DNA of 26,282 nucleotides from DASSKF01 sp035690725 (GCA_035690725.1 DASSKF010000083.1:1-26282), one strand, 5' to 3'; shown: positions 1 through 7,823, counted from the stretch's first letter. Notes: generated by a model from the letters alone, not told the origin. A program made the numbers and translations.

Positions 1-23
1 CGCCATAGGCTGACATCACGCAC
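1..23 (-). CDS. Probable ISL3-family transposase, N-terminal start only (cut by window edge)
   Basis: Reading leftward from a GTG at position 23, the first eight residues are MRDVSLWR before the window ends. From memory this matches the usual N-terminus of actinobacterial ISL3 transposases, in which a MRDxSLWR-like start leads into the zinc-binding region. A strong ribosome site (AGGAGA, five bases before the GTG) supports a real start. An ISL3 transposase is a DDE-type enzyme that moves its own insertion sequence. Eight residues are very little evidence, so the family call is tentative; the start with its ribosome site is more secure. The terminal repeat of the element could not be placed. 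Confidence 0.4.
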
Positions 24-91
24 GCCGTTCTCCTGATCACTGGTTCCTGCGTCTCGACAACCCAGAAACCTAGACAGGAGAACGGCGTGCG
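19..91. repeat. Perfect 17-bp inverted repeat (arms 19-35 and 75-91, 39-base loop)
   Basis: The arms are exact reverse complements; the right arm reads CAGGAGAACGGCGTGCG. After a 4-by-4 mismatch the pairing resumes for five more pairs (10-14 with 96-100). The left arm carries, on the minus strand, the ribosome site and GTG start of the partial transposase. The right arm carries the same ribosome site and GTG pointing rightward. In a leftward transcript that begins beyond position 91, the transposase start would be buried in this stem. Confidence 0.85.
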
Positions 92-190
92 CTCGGTCAG
101 GCGCGCTCAACCACCCACAGATGTGTCACAAGAGCCGGAAATTGCGTGTAGACGACGCAACCTGCGTGATTCGCTGGGTAGAAGGAGGGC

Positions 191-265
191 GGCCGGCCCT
201 TGGGCACGGCAGGAAGAGTGGTTCAGCAGAGAGCTGCCTCCGGGCCAGTGGTCCAAGGACCGGTC
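191..265. repeat. Hairpin unit A of a repeated inverted motif
   Basis: Arms 191-205 and 251-265 pair at 14 of 15 positions, counting two G-U pairs. The arm motif is close to GGCCGGTCCTTGGAC and recurs in unit B at 501-570. A smaller inner stem (CAGC/GCTG) sits in the loop. The function is unknown. Confidence 0.6.
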
Positions 266-500
266 GACCATCGACGGTAGGCGCCTGTTCTGTCCGGCAC
301 CGGTCGGAGGCGCTGATCTACCTCGCGGTGGCACGCGCGCTTCCCCTGCCGGTTGGACTGCAACTCTCGCGCGGGGCCGTGTGCCACCCCGTCGGCCCGG
401 CTCCTCTCAACACGACCCCAAGGGAGCGGGACCAACCGCATCTGCCGGTCGAAACAGAGGTCCTCGTGGCCGTTCCCGGGCGTACTGTTTCCTCGTGGTT

Positions 501-570
501 GGCCGGTCCTTGGACGGCGACAGGGAAAGAACCCCGCTTGAGCGAGGCTCTCGCGGTCCAAGGACCAGCC
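501..570. repeat. Hairpin unit B of the same inverted motif
   Basis: The left arm 501-515 reads GGCCGGTCCTTGGAC and pairs with 556-570 at 14 of 15 positions. The loop contains its own small stem (GAGC/GCTC). The outer arms are nearly those of unit A, but the loop sequence differs, which suggests that the stem rather than the loop is conserved. Confidence 0.6.
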
Positions 571-769
571 CACGCGGCAGGCTACCGTGGGCGACCTTCC
601 CTGCGGCCGAGTCGTAGCACCGGCCCGGACGCCTGGACACGGAAGGCATCCTGCATGGACACCAGCATGGTGGGCCTCCTCGGCCGCCAGCACGTCATGA
701 GTTCGCTACCTCGAGCAACGCGTCGCGTGACAGGCCTGGTTGAGCGGCACCAGCATGCGAGGGCACGGC

Positions 770-906
770 CTACGGGCTCGCGCCTGACACCGCGTCGGCC
801 TCGGCCGACAGCAGCGCGTTGATGAACCTGCGGAGCAGCTCAACAACAGATCCGGGCTCGCCAAGATTGCGAGCACAGTTGCCGCCTCATGCTCGGCTGT
901 TCCTGC
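770..906 (-). pseudogene. IS256/Mutator-type transposase, N-terminal remnant with a frameshift
   Basis: On the minus strand, one frame reads AATVLAILASPDLL. After an apparent one-base deletion near 846, a second frame reads ELLRRFINALLSAEADAV and then hits a TAG at 770-772. Joined, these give an ASPDLLxELLRRFINALLSAEADAVxGA pattern. This is the usual N-terminal helical region of actinobacterial IS256-family transposases, about 10% of a full protein of roughly 400 residues. The DDE catalytic part is absent. Weak later resemblance (an NQxxxHATR-like stretch near 720-750) is too degraded to count. The remnant starts directly after the stop codon of the MMPL gene. The family call rests on remembered sequence patterns. 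Confidence 0.5.
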
Positions 907-3048
907 TCATGATGTCGCGCGGTGCCGGTCGCGCAGGCCGAGCGTCGGCTGTCGGGAGGGGCCGCCCGGCCACCACACGCGGTCACCGAGGTCGTGCACG
1001 ATTGCGGGAACGAGCACGGAGCGCACGAGCAGGGTGTCGAGGAGCACGCCGAAGGCGACGATGAAGGCGATCTGCGCCAGGAACAGCAGGGGGATGACCG
1101 CCAGGGCGGAGAAGGTCGCCGCCAGAACCACGCCGGCCGAGGTGATCACTCCCCCGGTGACGGCGAGACCCCGAAGGACTCCTTCGCGTGTCCCGTTCCG
1201 CTGGCTCTCCTCCTGAACCCGGGACATCAAGAAGATGTTGTAGTCGATGCCGAGTGCCACGAGGAAGACGAACCCGTAGAGCGGGACCGAGGGGTCGGCG
1301 CCCGGGAAACCGAACAGGTGGGTGAAGACGAGCGCTGAGACGCCCATCGTCGTGGCGAAGCTGAGGACCACTGTCAGCAGGAGCAGGACGGCCGCCAGGA
1401 CCGCTCGCAGCAGCAGGCCGAGCAGGAGCAGGATCACGACGAGAACGACGGGAATGACTACGGATCGGTCGCGCTCGGCCGTGGTCCGCGTGTCGAGCGT
1501 GGCGGCTGTCGTTCCACCCACGGCCGCTTCCGGCACGGCGGCGTGCTCGGCGCTGCGCAGTCGCTGGACGATGTCGATGGCGCGGTCGGAGTCCGGCGGT
1601 GCGGCCAGCGTCGCCTGTACCTGCGCGAGGCCGTCGACCTGGGCGGGCCGCTGGCCCGGCTGCACCGGCCCACCATCCGGACCGACGGCACTCACGCGGC
1701 TGATTCCGTCCACCTGCTTGGCTGCCGTGACCATCCGGTCGACCCTCGGGGCGGGCCCGATGATCACCGCTGGGCTGCCGGTCCCTCCCGGAAAGTGCTT
1801 GTCGGCGAGGTGCTGTCCTGCGACGGACGGTGCGTCGTTCAGGAACAACGCTTCCTGCGATGTGCCGGCGGCCCGGAAGGTGGGCGCGAAGGCGGCCAGC
1901 ACGATCAGGGCGGCTCCCGTGCCCAGCCACAGCCGGCGCGGGTGGCGCCCGATCGTGCGGGCAACCCCTCCCCAGAGTCCGGCTCGTTCGGGATGCGGCG
2001 AGCTCAGAGCCGGCTGACGCGGCCAGAACGCCGCACGCCCCAGCAGGACGAGGACGGCCGGCAGGAAGGTGAGCGCCGCCAGCAGTGCGCCGACGATCCC
2101 CAGCGCGGCGACCGGTCCGAGGCTTCGTGTCGAGTTCAGGTCGGACAGGAGCAGGCACAGCAGCGCCAGGATGACGGTCACCCCGGAGGCCAGGATCGGC
2201 GGCAACGACTGTCGCCAGGCGATCCGCATGGCGGTGACCGGCGACGCCTGCTCGCGCAGCTCCTCGCGGTACCGCGCGGTGAGCAGCAGTGCGTAGTCGG
2301 TGGCGGCGCCCACGACGAGGATGAACAGGATGCCTTGGCTCTGCCCGTTGAGAATCAGCGCACCGCCGTCCGCCAGCAGGTAGACGAGGCCGCTCGCCAA
2401 GGCGAGCGCGAAGACCGCGCTCACGAGGACAGCCAGGGGCAGCACGGGACTGCGGTAGACCGCCACCAGGATGACCAGGACGGCGAGCACCGCGACCAGC
2501 AGCAGGATTCCGTCGATGCCGGCGAAGGCACCCGAGAGGTCCGCAGTGACTCCTGCCGGTCCCGTGACATAGGCGCTCACTCCGTTCGGGAGGCCCTGGT
2601 GGATCCGGTCACGCAGTGTCCCGACAACGGTGGCGACGTCGGCCTTGGCGTCCACCGGGACGATCAGCTCGAGGGCCTTGCCGTCCCGTGACGGGATCGG
2701 GCCGACCACCGCCTCCGCTACGCCGGGGACGTCGGAGAAGGCCGTCGCGTCCGCCCGGGCCTGAGCGCGGAGCGCCTCGCTGAGGCCGTCCTCGTCGGCG
2801 TACACCGCGACGGCCGGAACGGTCTCCTCGCTGGTGAACCTCTTCTGGAGGACGGCGACCCTGGTCGCCTCGGCACTGGCCGGGAGGAAGGTCGTCTGGT
2901 CGTTGGTCTGGACCTGGTTCAGCTTGCCCGCGAGCGGGCCGGTCACCCCGGCCACCAGCAACCACAGCAGGAGCACTGCGACCGGAACCACCACGCGTCC
3001 GATCTGTGCAGCACGGCCCGAACTGCTGCGTCCTCTTCGCGGCCACAT
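907..3048 (-). CDS. MMPL-family RND-type membrane transporter
   Basis: This 713-residue integral membrane protein has the two-fold MMPL layout. There is an N-terminal helix (about 18-36), a large extracytoplasmic loop starting KLNQVQTNDQTTFLP, a bundle of helices, a second loop and a second bundle. Both halves carry the family signature in a helix: GAATDYALLLTARYREE in the first and ALGIDYNIFLMSRVQEES in the second, with the Asp-Tyr pair thought to serve proton relay. Family members export lipids, siderophores or drugs by proton-motive force. Full length resembles YdfJ-like proteins. It is divergent from a MarR regulator, so it is probably a repressed efflux pump induced by a ligand of that regulator. 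The ATG lies seven bases beyond a plausible -10 box, suggesting a leaderless message. The substrate cannot be told from sequence. Confidence 0.9.
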   Translation of the reverse strand: MWPRRGRSSSGRAAQIGRVVVPVAVLLLWLLVAGVTGPLAGKLNQVQTNDQTTFLPASAEATRVAVLQKRFTSEETVPAVAVYADEDGLSEALRAQARADATAFSDVPGVAEAVVGPIPSRDGKALELIVPVDAKADVATVVGTLRDRIHQGLPNGVSAYVTGPAGVTADLSGAFAGIDGILLLVAVLAVLVILVAVYRSPVLPLAVLVSAVFALALASGLVYLLADGGALILNGQSQGILFILVVGAATDYALLLTARYREELREQASPVTAMRIAWRQSLPPILASGVTVILALLCLLLSDLNSTRSLGPVAALGIVGALLAALTFLPAVLVLLGRAAFWPRQPALSSPHPERAGLWGGVARTIGRHPRRLWLGTGAALIVLAAFAPTFRAAGTSQEALFLNDAPSVAGQHLADKHFPGGTGSPAVIIGPAPRVDRMVTAAKQVDGISRVSAVGPDGGPVQPGQRPAQVDGLAQVQATLAAPPDSDRAIDIVQRLRSAEHAAVPEAAVGGTTAATLDTRTTAERDRSVVIPVVLVVILLLLGLLLRAVLAAVLLLLTVVLSFATTMGVSALVFTHLFGFPGADPSVPLYGFVFLVALGIDYNIFLMSRVQEESQRNGTREGVLRGLAVTGGVITSAGVVLAATFSALAVIPLLFLAQIAFIVAFGVLLDTLLVRSVLVPAIVHDLGDRVWWPGGPSRQPTLGLRDRHRATS

Positions 3049-3112
3049 GCTAGACAGCCTAGTAGCGATAGCTAGATTGTCTAGCTACGTCACCTGGCTA
3101 CGATGCGTGCCG
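3049..3112. promoter_or_regulatory. Divergent promoters with MarR-type operators
   Basis: GCTAGACA (3049-3056) and TGTCTAGC (3078-3085) form an 8-bp inverted repeat. GCTAGATTGTCTAGC (3071-3085) is itself a 6-3-6 palindrome, typical of MarR dimer sites. A leftward promoter fits TAGACA (complement of 3078-3083), 16 bases, TAGGCT (complement of 3056-3061), then seven bases to the MMPL ATG. A rightward promoter fits TTGTCT (3077-3082), 16 bases, TACGAT (3099-3104), then eight bases to the marR ATG. Both -35 boxes lie inside the palindrome, so one bound dimer could block both genes. Confidence 0.7.
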
Positions 3113-3628
3113 ATGACTGGAGCCGTTCCACGCGAGGAGGACACGCGTCGCCAGATCGGGCTGGCGCTGCGTGAGCTGCTGCGACTCGCCCCCGAGGTCC
3201 ACACCGCCTTGGCCCACCGGCTGGGAGTGGGCACCACCGACCTGGCGGCACTCGACCGGCTCACCTCGCAAACGGGCCCCATGGGAGTCGTCGAGCTGGG
3301 CAACGAGCTGGGCATCCGCTCGGCTTCGGCCACGGTGCTGGTGGATCGCCTCGTCACGGCGGGTCACCTGGAGCGCGCCGCCCACCCCACCGACCGGCGC
3401 CGTCGCGTCGTCCGAGCCACCCCTGAGGCACACGACGAGGTGCGCCTCGCGCTCGCCCCACTCATCGCCGACATCAGTGCCCTGACTGCCGACCTCGACG
3501 CCCAGACCGGACGCGCCGTGTTGGCGTTCCTCCGAGCGGCCTGCGCAGCACTGGACCGGTTCGGGCAGCAGTCCCCGCCGGAGGCCTCCACCGACCAGGC
3601 GGACGAGGCTGCGCGCTCTCCCGAATGA
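3113..3628 (+). CDS. MarR-family transcriptional regulator
   Basis: This 171-residue winged-helix protein begins MTGAVPREEDTRRQ. The recognition region reads GVVELGNELGIRSASATVLVDRL and is followed by the wing signature AGHLERAAHPTDRRRRVV, then C-terminal dimerisation helices. MarR proteins bind palindromic operators as dimers and release them on binding small phenolic or drug-like ligands. The gene is divergent from the MMPL transporter and shares an operator region with it, so autorepression and control of the pump are likely. The frame stays open far upstream, but those codons overlap the operator and the MMPL gene. I chose the ATG eight bases after a -10-like TACGAT (leaderless); an in-frame GTG at 3107 is an alternative. 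No ribosome site is evident. Confidence 0.88.
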   Translation: MTGAVPREEDTRRQIGLALRELLRLAPEVHTALAHRLGVGTTDLAALDRLTSQTGPMGVVELGNELGIRSASATVLVDRLVTAGHLERAAHPTDRRRRVVRATPEAHDEVRLALAPLIADISALTADLDAQTGRAVLAFLRAACAALDRFGQQSPPEASTDQADEAARSPE

Positions 3629-3679
3629 GCTCGTGAGCGGCGCGGCCCGTGCCGGCGTGCGCGGGCGCTGGAACGTAGG

Positions 3680-4414
3680 GTGCAACAGGTGAGGATGGCG
3701 TACCGGGACTGGTTCGGCTCGGTGGATGACCGGGCGCTGTTGCGGAGCCTTGCCGACCGGGAGGTCAACTTCACCGAGCACGAGCTCACCAAACCGGGCT
3801 GGCACAGGGACGAGCGCCGCACGAGGCTGCCGGACGAACGTCCGGGTGAGCCCGAGGAGGCCGGCTCCTTCCAGCTCGGCCGTCGACTGATCGAGCAGTA
3901 TGAGGCACCGGTTCCGTCGATCATCCGCGGTCTCTACGAGTCGGACAGCCCGCTTACCGGGCGAAACATCCTGTTGGAGGGGCGCTTCCACGGCCTGCAC
4001 TTCTACATGGGGGTGCGCATCACCGAGGTCATCGACGAGATCCGGGACGGCCGCGAGCGTGCTTGGGGCTGGACCTACGACACCCTGCAGGGACACCTCG
4101 AGCGGGGCCGGATGAGCTACGAGGTGGTCAAGCGGCTCGACACCGGGCGAGTGGATTTCGTGACTCGGGGCGTCTCGCAGCGTGCGCCCACGGTCGGACC
4201 TGTGCTGCGGTTGGGCTGGGCCCTCTTCGGCCGACGCACGCAGTTGCGGTTCTACCAGGGGTGCGGGGAACGCGTGTTGAGGATCGTCACCGGCGCGCGG
4301 GACGGAAGCCGGCCCCTGCCGGAGCCGGTGGTGCGTGATGGCCTGGTCCGGGCACCGTCCGACGCCGGCCAGGTGCAGGACCAGCTGCGGCTGCGCAGTG
4401 AGGAGCCGGGCTGA
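3680..4414 (+). CDS. DUF1990-family protein
   Basis: This protein of about 244 residues has the DUF1990 hallmarks in its second half: WGWTYDTLQGHLERGRMSYEV, then a DFVTRGVSQRAP segment and a C-terminal LRFYQGCGERVLRIV. The family has no established activity. Members are short, soluble and common in actinobacteria, and are thought to have a ligand-binding fold. No signal peptide or membrane helix is seen. The start is uncertain: GTG at 3680 is used here, while ATG at 3695 follows an AGGTGAGG stretch that sits too close to be a clean ribosome site. It converges with a second DUF1990-like gene 11 bases away. Confidence 0.7.
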   Translation: MQQVRMAYRDWFGSVDDRALLRSLADREVNFTEHELTKPGWHRDERRTRLPDERPGEPEEAGSFQLGRRLIEQYEAPVPSIIRGLYESDSPLTGRNILLEGRFHGLHFYMGVRITEVIDEIRDGRERAWGWTYDTLQGHLERGRMSYEVVKRLDTGRVDFVTRGVSQRAPTVGPVLRLGWALFGRRTQLRFYQGCGERVLRIVTGARDGSRPLPEPVVRDGLVRAPSDAGQVQDQLRLRSEEPG

Positions 4415-4430
4415 GCGCCGGTGGCTCAGC
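4410..4430. terminator. Candidate bidirectional terminator hairpin
   Basis: GCTGAGC (4410-4416) and GCTCAGC (4424-4430) form a perfect 7-bp stem with a 7-base loop. It sits exactly where two convergent genes end and includes the stop codons of both. There is no T-run, as is common in actinobacteria. Confidence 0.45.
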
Positions 4431-5532
4431 GCAGCGCGTCCCGGAGGCCCTGCGGGTCGGCCACCGTCACCGTGGCCCCGGGATGGCGGATCCGCCCGGT
4501 TGGTTCGATCCCGGGAACCGGTTCGTGGAAGCTGATGCACACGCCCGGGCCACCATTGGTGGCGAAGGTGATGCCGCGGTCGGCCAAGGACACGTGTGCC
4601 GGCCCGGCGGTCTTGGGCCAGGAGAATCCGCCCGACTCCACGACGTCAGCGATGTTGGACCGGGGAGTGCGCAGCCGCCACGGCCCGAACCGGATCTGCA
4701 GCTCCTCCGGGGTGATCCGCACGTCGCTGCTGGTGGCGGTGACCCCGAAGAGGGCCGCGGCCGGCGCGTAGGACCGGGCGAATCGGAACGGGAAGACCTG
4801 CAGCGGCACCGGGGGGCCGTCGGCCAGGCGCGGACCGCCACCGACCTGCTCGTCGACCGGCAGCGCCGACTCCGGAACCTCCTTGGTGACCACGTGCACG
4901 CCGTCCCGCGGCCGTCCTCCCGCCAGCTCCGCGGCGGACAGGCAGAAGCGCACCCACATGTTGAACTGGATCTCCTTCGCCACCCTCAAGTGGGCGTACA
5001 GCAACCGAACCGATTGATCGGCCGACCGCGCCCAAGCCTCGACCTCGAAGGTGAGCACCTCGTCGTCCCGGCCGCTGAACTGGATCTGCCCCGCTTCGAG
5101 GTGTCCTTCGAGCGTGGCCAGCCGCAAGATGCGGGGCCCGACCTCGAGCACCCGGACCGGGCCGTCCCACGGGCCGGGCATCTGCACGACGAACTCCTGT
5201 CCCTCGCGAAGCCGCCCACCGTCCCGACGCTTGACCGCCACCACCTCCCGGGGCACGAAGCGGGAGAAGTCGTCGATCAACAGCGCCATCAGCTCCCCGG
5301 CCGACCGCCGGGCGCCCACGACCTGCACGGTGAACCGTCGGTGGAACAGCGGGCCGACGCCGCTGCCCGCCAGCTGTACCCGGTCGTCGAAGAGCTCGGC
5401 CGGGATGGCCGGAGGCAGGTCCTCCAGGCTTTCACCGAGCACCTCCTCGCGGTGCAACGGCGTGGTCATCCACAGGTAGCGCCAGGTGACCAGACTGGTC
5501 CCCAGCAGCCAGCGGGCCACCATGCTGAGCAT
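4426..5532 (-). CDS. DUF1990-like protein with C-terminal extension
   Basis: This 368-residue protein starts MLSMVARWLLG. A central segment (about residues 100-210) resembles the DUF1990 pattern: VGPRILRLATLEGHLEAGQIQFS, then LTFEVEAWARSADQSVRLLY, echoing the TLEGHxExG and FExEAWSRxxxxVxRLxY signature. The remaining roughly 150 residues, with an IRFGPWRLRTPRSNI stretch, are not recognised. The ATG at 5532 follows AGGAGG by four bases; an ATG at 5523 would sit 13 bases away, so the first is preferred. The first 25 residues could form one hydrophobic helix (MVARWLLGTSLVTWRYLW). The gene converges with the other DUF1990 gene, suggesting a related pair. No function is assigned. Confidence 0.65.
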   Translation of the reverse strand: MLSMVARWLLGTSLVTWRYLWMTTPLHREEVLGESLEDLPPAIPAELFDDRVQLAGSGVGPLFHRRFTVQVVGARRSAGELMALLIDDFSRFVPREVVAVKRRDGGRLREGQEFVVQMPGPWDGPVRVLEVGPRILRLATLEGHLEAGQIQFSGRDDEVLTFEVEAWARSADQSVRLLYAHLRVAKEIQFNMWVRFCLSAAELAGGRPRDGVHVVTKEVPESALPVDEQVGGGPRLADGPPVPLQVFPFRFARSYAPAAALFGVTATSSDVRITPEELQIRFGPWRLRTPRSNIADVVESGGFSWPKTAGPAHVSLADRGITFATNGGPGVCISFHEPVPGIEPTGRIRHPGATVTVADPQGLRDALR

Positions 5533-5626
5533 CGGTCCTCCTCGGCTGTTCTGGACGGCGCGCGCCACGTCATGCGGCTAGCGTGGTGCGGGATACCCAC
5601 CGCGCGAGGAACGACACGGAGGAAGC

Positions 5627-5860
5627 ATGCTGGACGAGGCGTTGCACCGAGCCGGGGTCCGGGGAACCCACCTTCACCTCGCCTCCATGTCGGCCGTCGG
5701 ACTGTGCATCGGGCTGTGGCTCCGTGCGAAGACGGTCGACCAGGCAGAGCGGGGCAACGCTGAGCGACGCGCGCTCTTCGTCGGCCTCTGGCCGCCGACC
5801 CTGTGGCTGATCGGTGAGAGCCTACGCCGTCAGGAGCGCCGGTCGACCCGTCGCCGCTGA
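5627..5860 (+). CDS. Small conserved actinobacterial protein
   Basis: This 77-residue protein has a clear ribosome site (GGAGGA, four bases before the ATG). Two short hydrophobic stretches, MSAVGLCIGLWL and ALFVGLWPPTLWLIGESL, flank a charged middle, KTVDQAERGNAERR. The pattern of an ERxxIFVGLWxPTxxxLG segment is familiar from small uncharacterised actinobacterial proteins, here LFVGLWPPTLWLIG. The stretches are borderline as membrane helices. It stands alone, divergent from the DUF1990-like gene (94 bases between them). The role is unknown. Confidence 0.6.
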   Translation: MLDEALHRAGVRGTHLHLASMSAVGLCIGLWLRAKTVDQAERGNAERRALFVGLWPPTLWLIGESLRRQERRSTRRR

Positions 5861-6053
5861 TCCGGTGACCGTCCACTGGTCCCCTTCTGGCCGTGAAGTA
5901 CCGGTCGGAGCACCCGTCGTCCTGCTGGCAGTGGGTGATCGCCGGCTCACTGAGGGGCCCGAGTGACCATGGTAGGGGCGGCGATGTCGTTGACAGGGAT
6001 GGCCCAGCGCAAAATACTGCAGGCCGCATCCGACACTCGTTGGGAGGAAATGG

Positions 6054-7724
6054 ATGGGCACGGCAACCGAAGCGGGTCGGCAACCCCCGCGCCAGGTCGA
6101 CGTCGAAGTCGACCGGGGCCTGAAGCGCGACATCGGCAAGGTCGGGCTGCTGTTCACCAGCGTCGGCTCGATCATCGGGTCGGGTTGGCTGTTCGGCGCG
6201 TTCGAGGCATCGCACCTGGTCGGTCCCGCCTCCCTGCTGTCGTGGGCGCTGGGCGCGATCATGATCATCCTGGTCGGGCTCAGCTATGCCGAGCTCGGCG
6301 TCATGTTCCCCGTTGCCGGCGGTGTCGTCCGGTTCCCGCACTACGCATTCGGCGGGTTCGCCAGCTACAGCGCGGGCTGGATCACCTGGCTGTCGGCCGT
6401 CGCGACCGTGCCGATCGAGGTCATGGCAGCGGTGCAGTACGCCTCGAGCTACCTGCCATGGCTGATGCACGACGTGGACGGGGTCCTGGTGCTCACCGTC
6501 CCCGGAATCGCCGTCAGCATCGCGATGCTCGCCCTGTTCACCGTCATCAACTTCTTCGGCGTCCGGATGTTCGCCCGGATCAACAATGTGCTGGTCTGGT
6601 GGAAGCTTGCCATCATCGCGCTGGTGGTGGCCGTGTTCTTCATCCTGGCCTTCGACCCCGGGCACTTCACCACGGACAGGCTCGGCGGCTTCGCCCCCGA
6701 GGGCTACTCGCCGATCTTCGCCGCTCTGCCCGCGGCCGGCATCGTCTTCTCCTACTTGGGATTCCGGCAAGGCGTGGAGTTCGCGGGCGAGACCGACAAC
6801 CCGCAGAAGAACGTGCCGTTCGCGCTGATCGGGTCGCTGGTGATCACCGGCGTCATCTACCTCCTGCTGCAGGCCGCCTTCATCGGGGCGCTGCCCGACC
6901 AGGAACTGGCGAACGGTTGGTCGGGTCTGTCGTTCACGAACTCGGCCGGCCCGCTGGCCGAGGTCGCGATCCTGCTGGGTGCGCTGTGGCTCGGCGTCAT
7001 CCTGTACATCGACGCTGTGGTGTCTCCGGCCGACACCGGCCTGATCTTCACCGCGCTGAGCCCACGCCTGTCCTACTCCCAGGCCCGCGTCGGCAATGCG
7101 CCGTCCGCACTGGCCAAGCTGAACCGGCAAGGCGTCCCGTGGGTCGGGCTCACCGTGACGTTCGTCGTCGCCTGCTTCATGTTCCTGCCCTTCCCCTCCT
7201 GGGCGAAGCTGGTCGGGTTCATCACCTCGGGGACCGTCCTGTCCTTCGCCAGTGGCCCGGTGACCGTCGCCGCGCTGCGGCGTCAGCTGCCTGACCAGGA
7301 ACGCCCCTACCGGCTGCCATGGGGCGACGTTCTCCCGTTCCTCGGCTTCCTGTCCGCCGACCTCATCGTGTACTGGACCGGCTGGGACACCAACTGGAAG
7401 CTGTTCGTGGCCGTCCTGCTCGGCTACGTCGTCATGGGTCTGCACTACCTGTTCAGCGACCGCAGCAAGATCCCGCCGCTGCAGTTCCGCTCCGGCTGGT
7501 GGATGCTGCTGTGGATGGGTGGTCTGGCGTTCTTGAGCTGGATCGGGCACTACAGCGGTGGCTTGGACGTGCTCGGCTTCGGTTGGGGCGAGCTGTGCGT
7601 GCTGGCTTGGACGATCATCGTGTACGGCATCGCCATGAAGACCCGGCTGCGCCCGGAGCGCGTGGTCGGCAACGTGCGCGGCACCCACATGGACAGCCCG
7701 GAGGAGGCCCGCGAGGAGGCGTGA
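6054..7724 (+). CDS. APC-superfamily amino-acid permease, aspartate:proton symporter-like
   Basis: This 556-residue protein has about 12 to 14 membrane helices. Helix 1 carries the APC motif region GSIIGSGWLFGAFEASHLVG, and helix 2 is followed by GLSYAELGVMFPVAGGVVRFP, the usual substrate-path segment. Later segments such as FSYLGFRQGVEFAGETDNPQ, LGALWLGVILYIDAVVSPADTG and VYWTGWDTNWK resemble the aspartate:proton symporter YveA of Bacillus more than other APC groups. It would import an amino acid with protons. The ATG follows GGGAGGAAATGG; an ATG at 6050 is in another frame. The C-terminus is charged (EEAREEA). It stands alone with about 190 bases upstream. The exact substrate is an inference. 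Confidence 0.88.
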   Translation: MGTATEAGRQPPRQVDVEVDRGLKRDIGKVGLLFTSVGSIIGSGWLFGAFEASHLVGPASLLSWALGAIMIILVGLSYAELGVMFPVAGGVVRFPHYAFGGFASYSAGWITWLSAVATVPIEVMAAVQYASSYLPWLMHDVDGVLVLTVPGIAVSIAMLALFTVINFFGVRMFARINNVLVWWKLAIIALVVAVFFILAFDPGHFTTDRLGGFAPEGYSPIFAALPAAGIVFSYLGFRQGVEFAGETDNPQKNVPFALIGSLVITGVIYLLLQAAFIGALPDQELANGWSGLSFTNSAGPLAEVAILLGALWLGVILYIDAVVSPADTGLIFTALSPRLSYSQARVGNAPSALAKLNRQGVPWVGLTVTFVVACFMFLPFPSWAKLVGFITSGTVLSFASGPVTVAALRRQLPDQERPYRLPWGDVLPFLGFLSADLIVYWTGWDTNWKLFVAVLLGYVVMGLHYLFSDRSKIPPLQFRSGWWMLLWMGGLAFLSWIGHYSGGLDVLGFGWGELCVLAWTIIVYGIAMKTRLRPERVVGNVRGTHMDSPEEAREEA

Positions 7725-7760
7725 CGGCCGCCATCGGTCCACCACCGTGCAGGGAGAGCC

Positions 7761-7823
7761 CTAGATGCTGCCCGTGCGCTCGATGACGAGAATCCTGGCC
7801 TCGGCGGCGTCGAGGAAGCGCAT
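7761..7823 (-). CDS. Possible very short ORF (20 residues), or the end of a lost gene
   Basis: On the minus strand an ATG at 7823 is preceded, seven bases upstream, by GGGGGAGGA, an excellent ribosome site. It opens a frame coding MRFLDAAEARILVIERT plus three residues, ending TAG. The composition looks like real protein (an amphipathic helix, then a strand) and unlike the Arg/Pro-rich chance frames nearby. The same frame runs upstream without a stop to about 7900, so it may instead be the 3' remnant of a gene. It lies in the 167-base gap between the convergent permease and ASCH genes. I do not recognise it. Confidence 0.25.
   Translation of the reverse strand: MRFLDAAEARILVIERTGSI

Larger units (their letters stand above)
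101..769. other. No convincing gene; mobile-element debris with hairpins
   Basis: Overlapping open frames exist on both strands, but none encodes a protein I recognise. All are rich in Arg, Pro and Gly, as chance frames in high-GC DNA are. The stretch lies between a transposase start on the left and an IS256-type transposase scrap on the right. It holds two related hairpin units at 191-265 and 501-570. The likeliest reading is old insertion-sequence remnants and intergenic DNA. Confidence 0.55.

Noticed and set aside
87..617. Rightward frame of 176 codons with a strong AGGAGA site before its GTG
   Set aside because: Its ribosome site and GTG are the mirror copy created by the inverted repeat at 19-91, and the Arg/Pro-rich translation resembles no protein I know.
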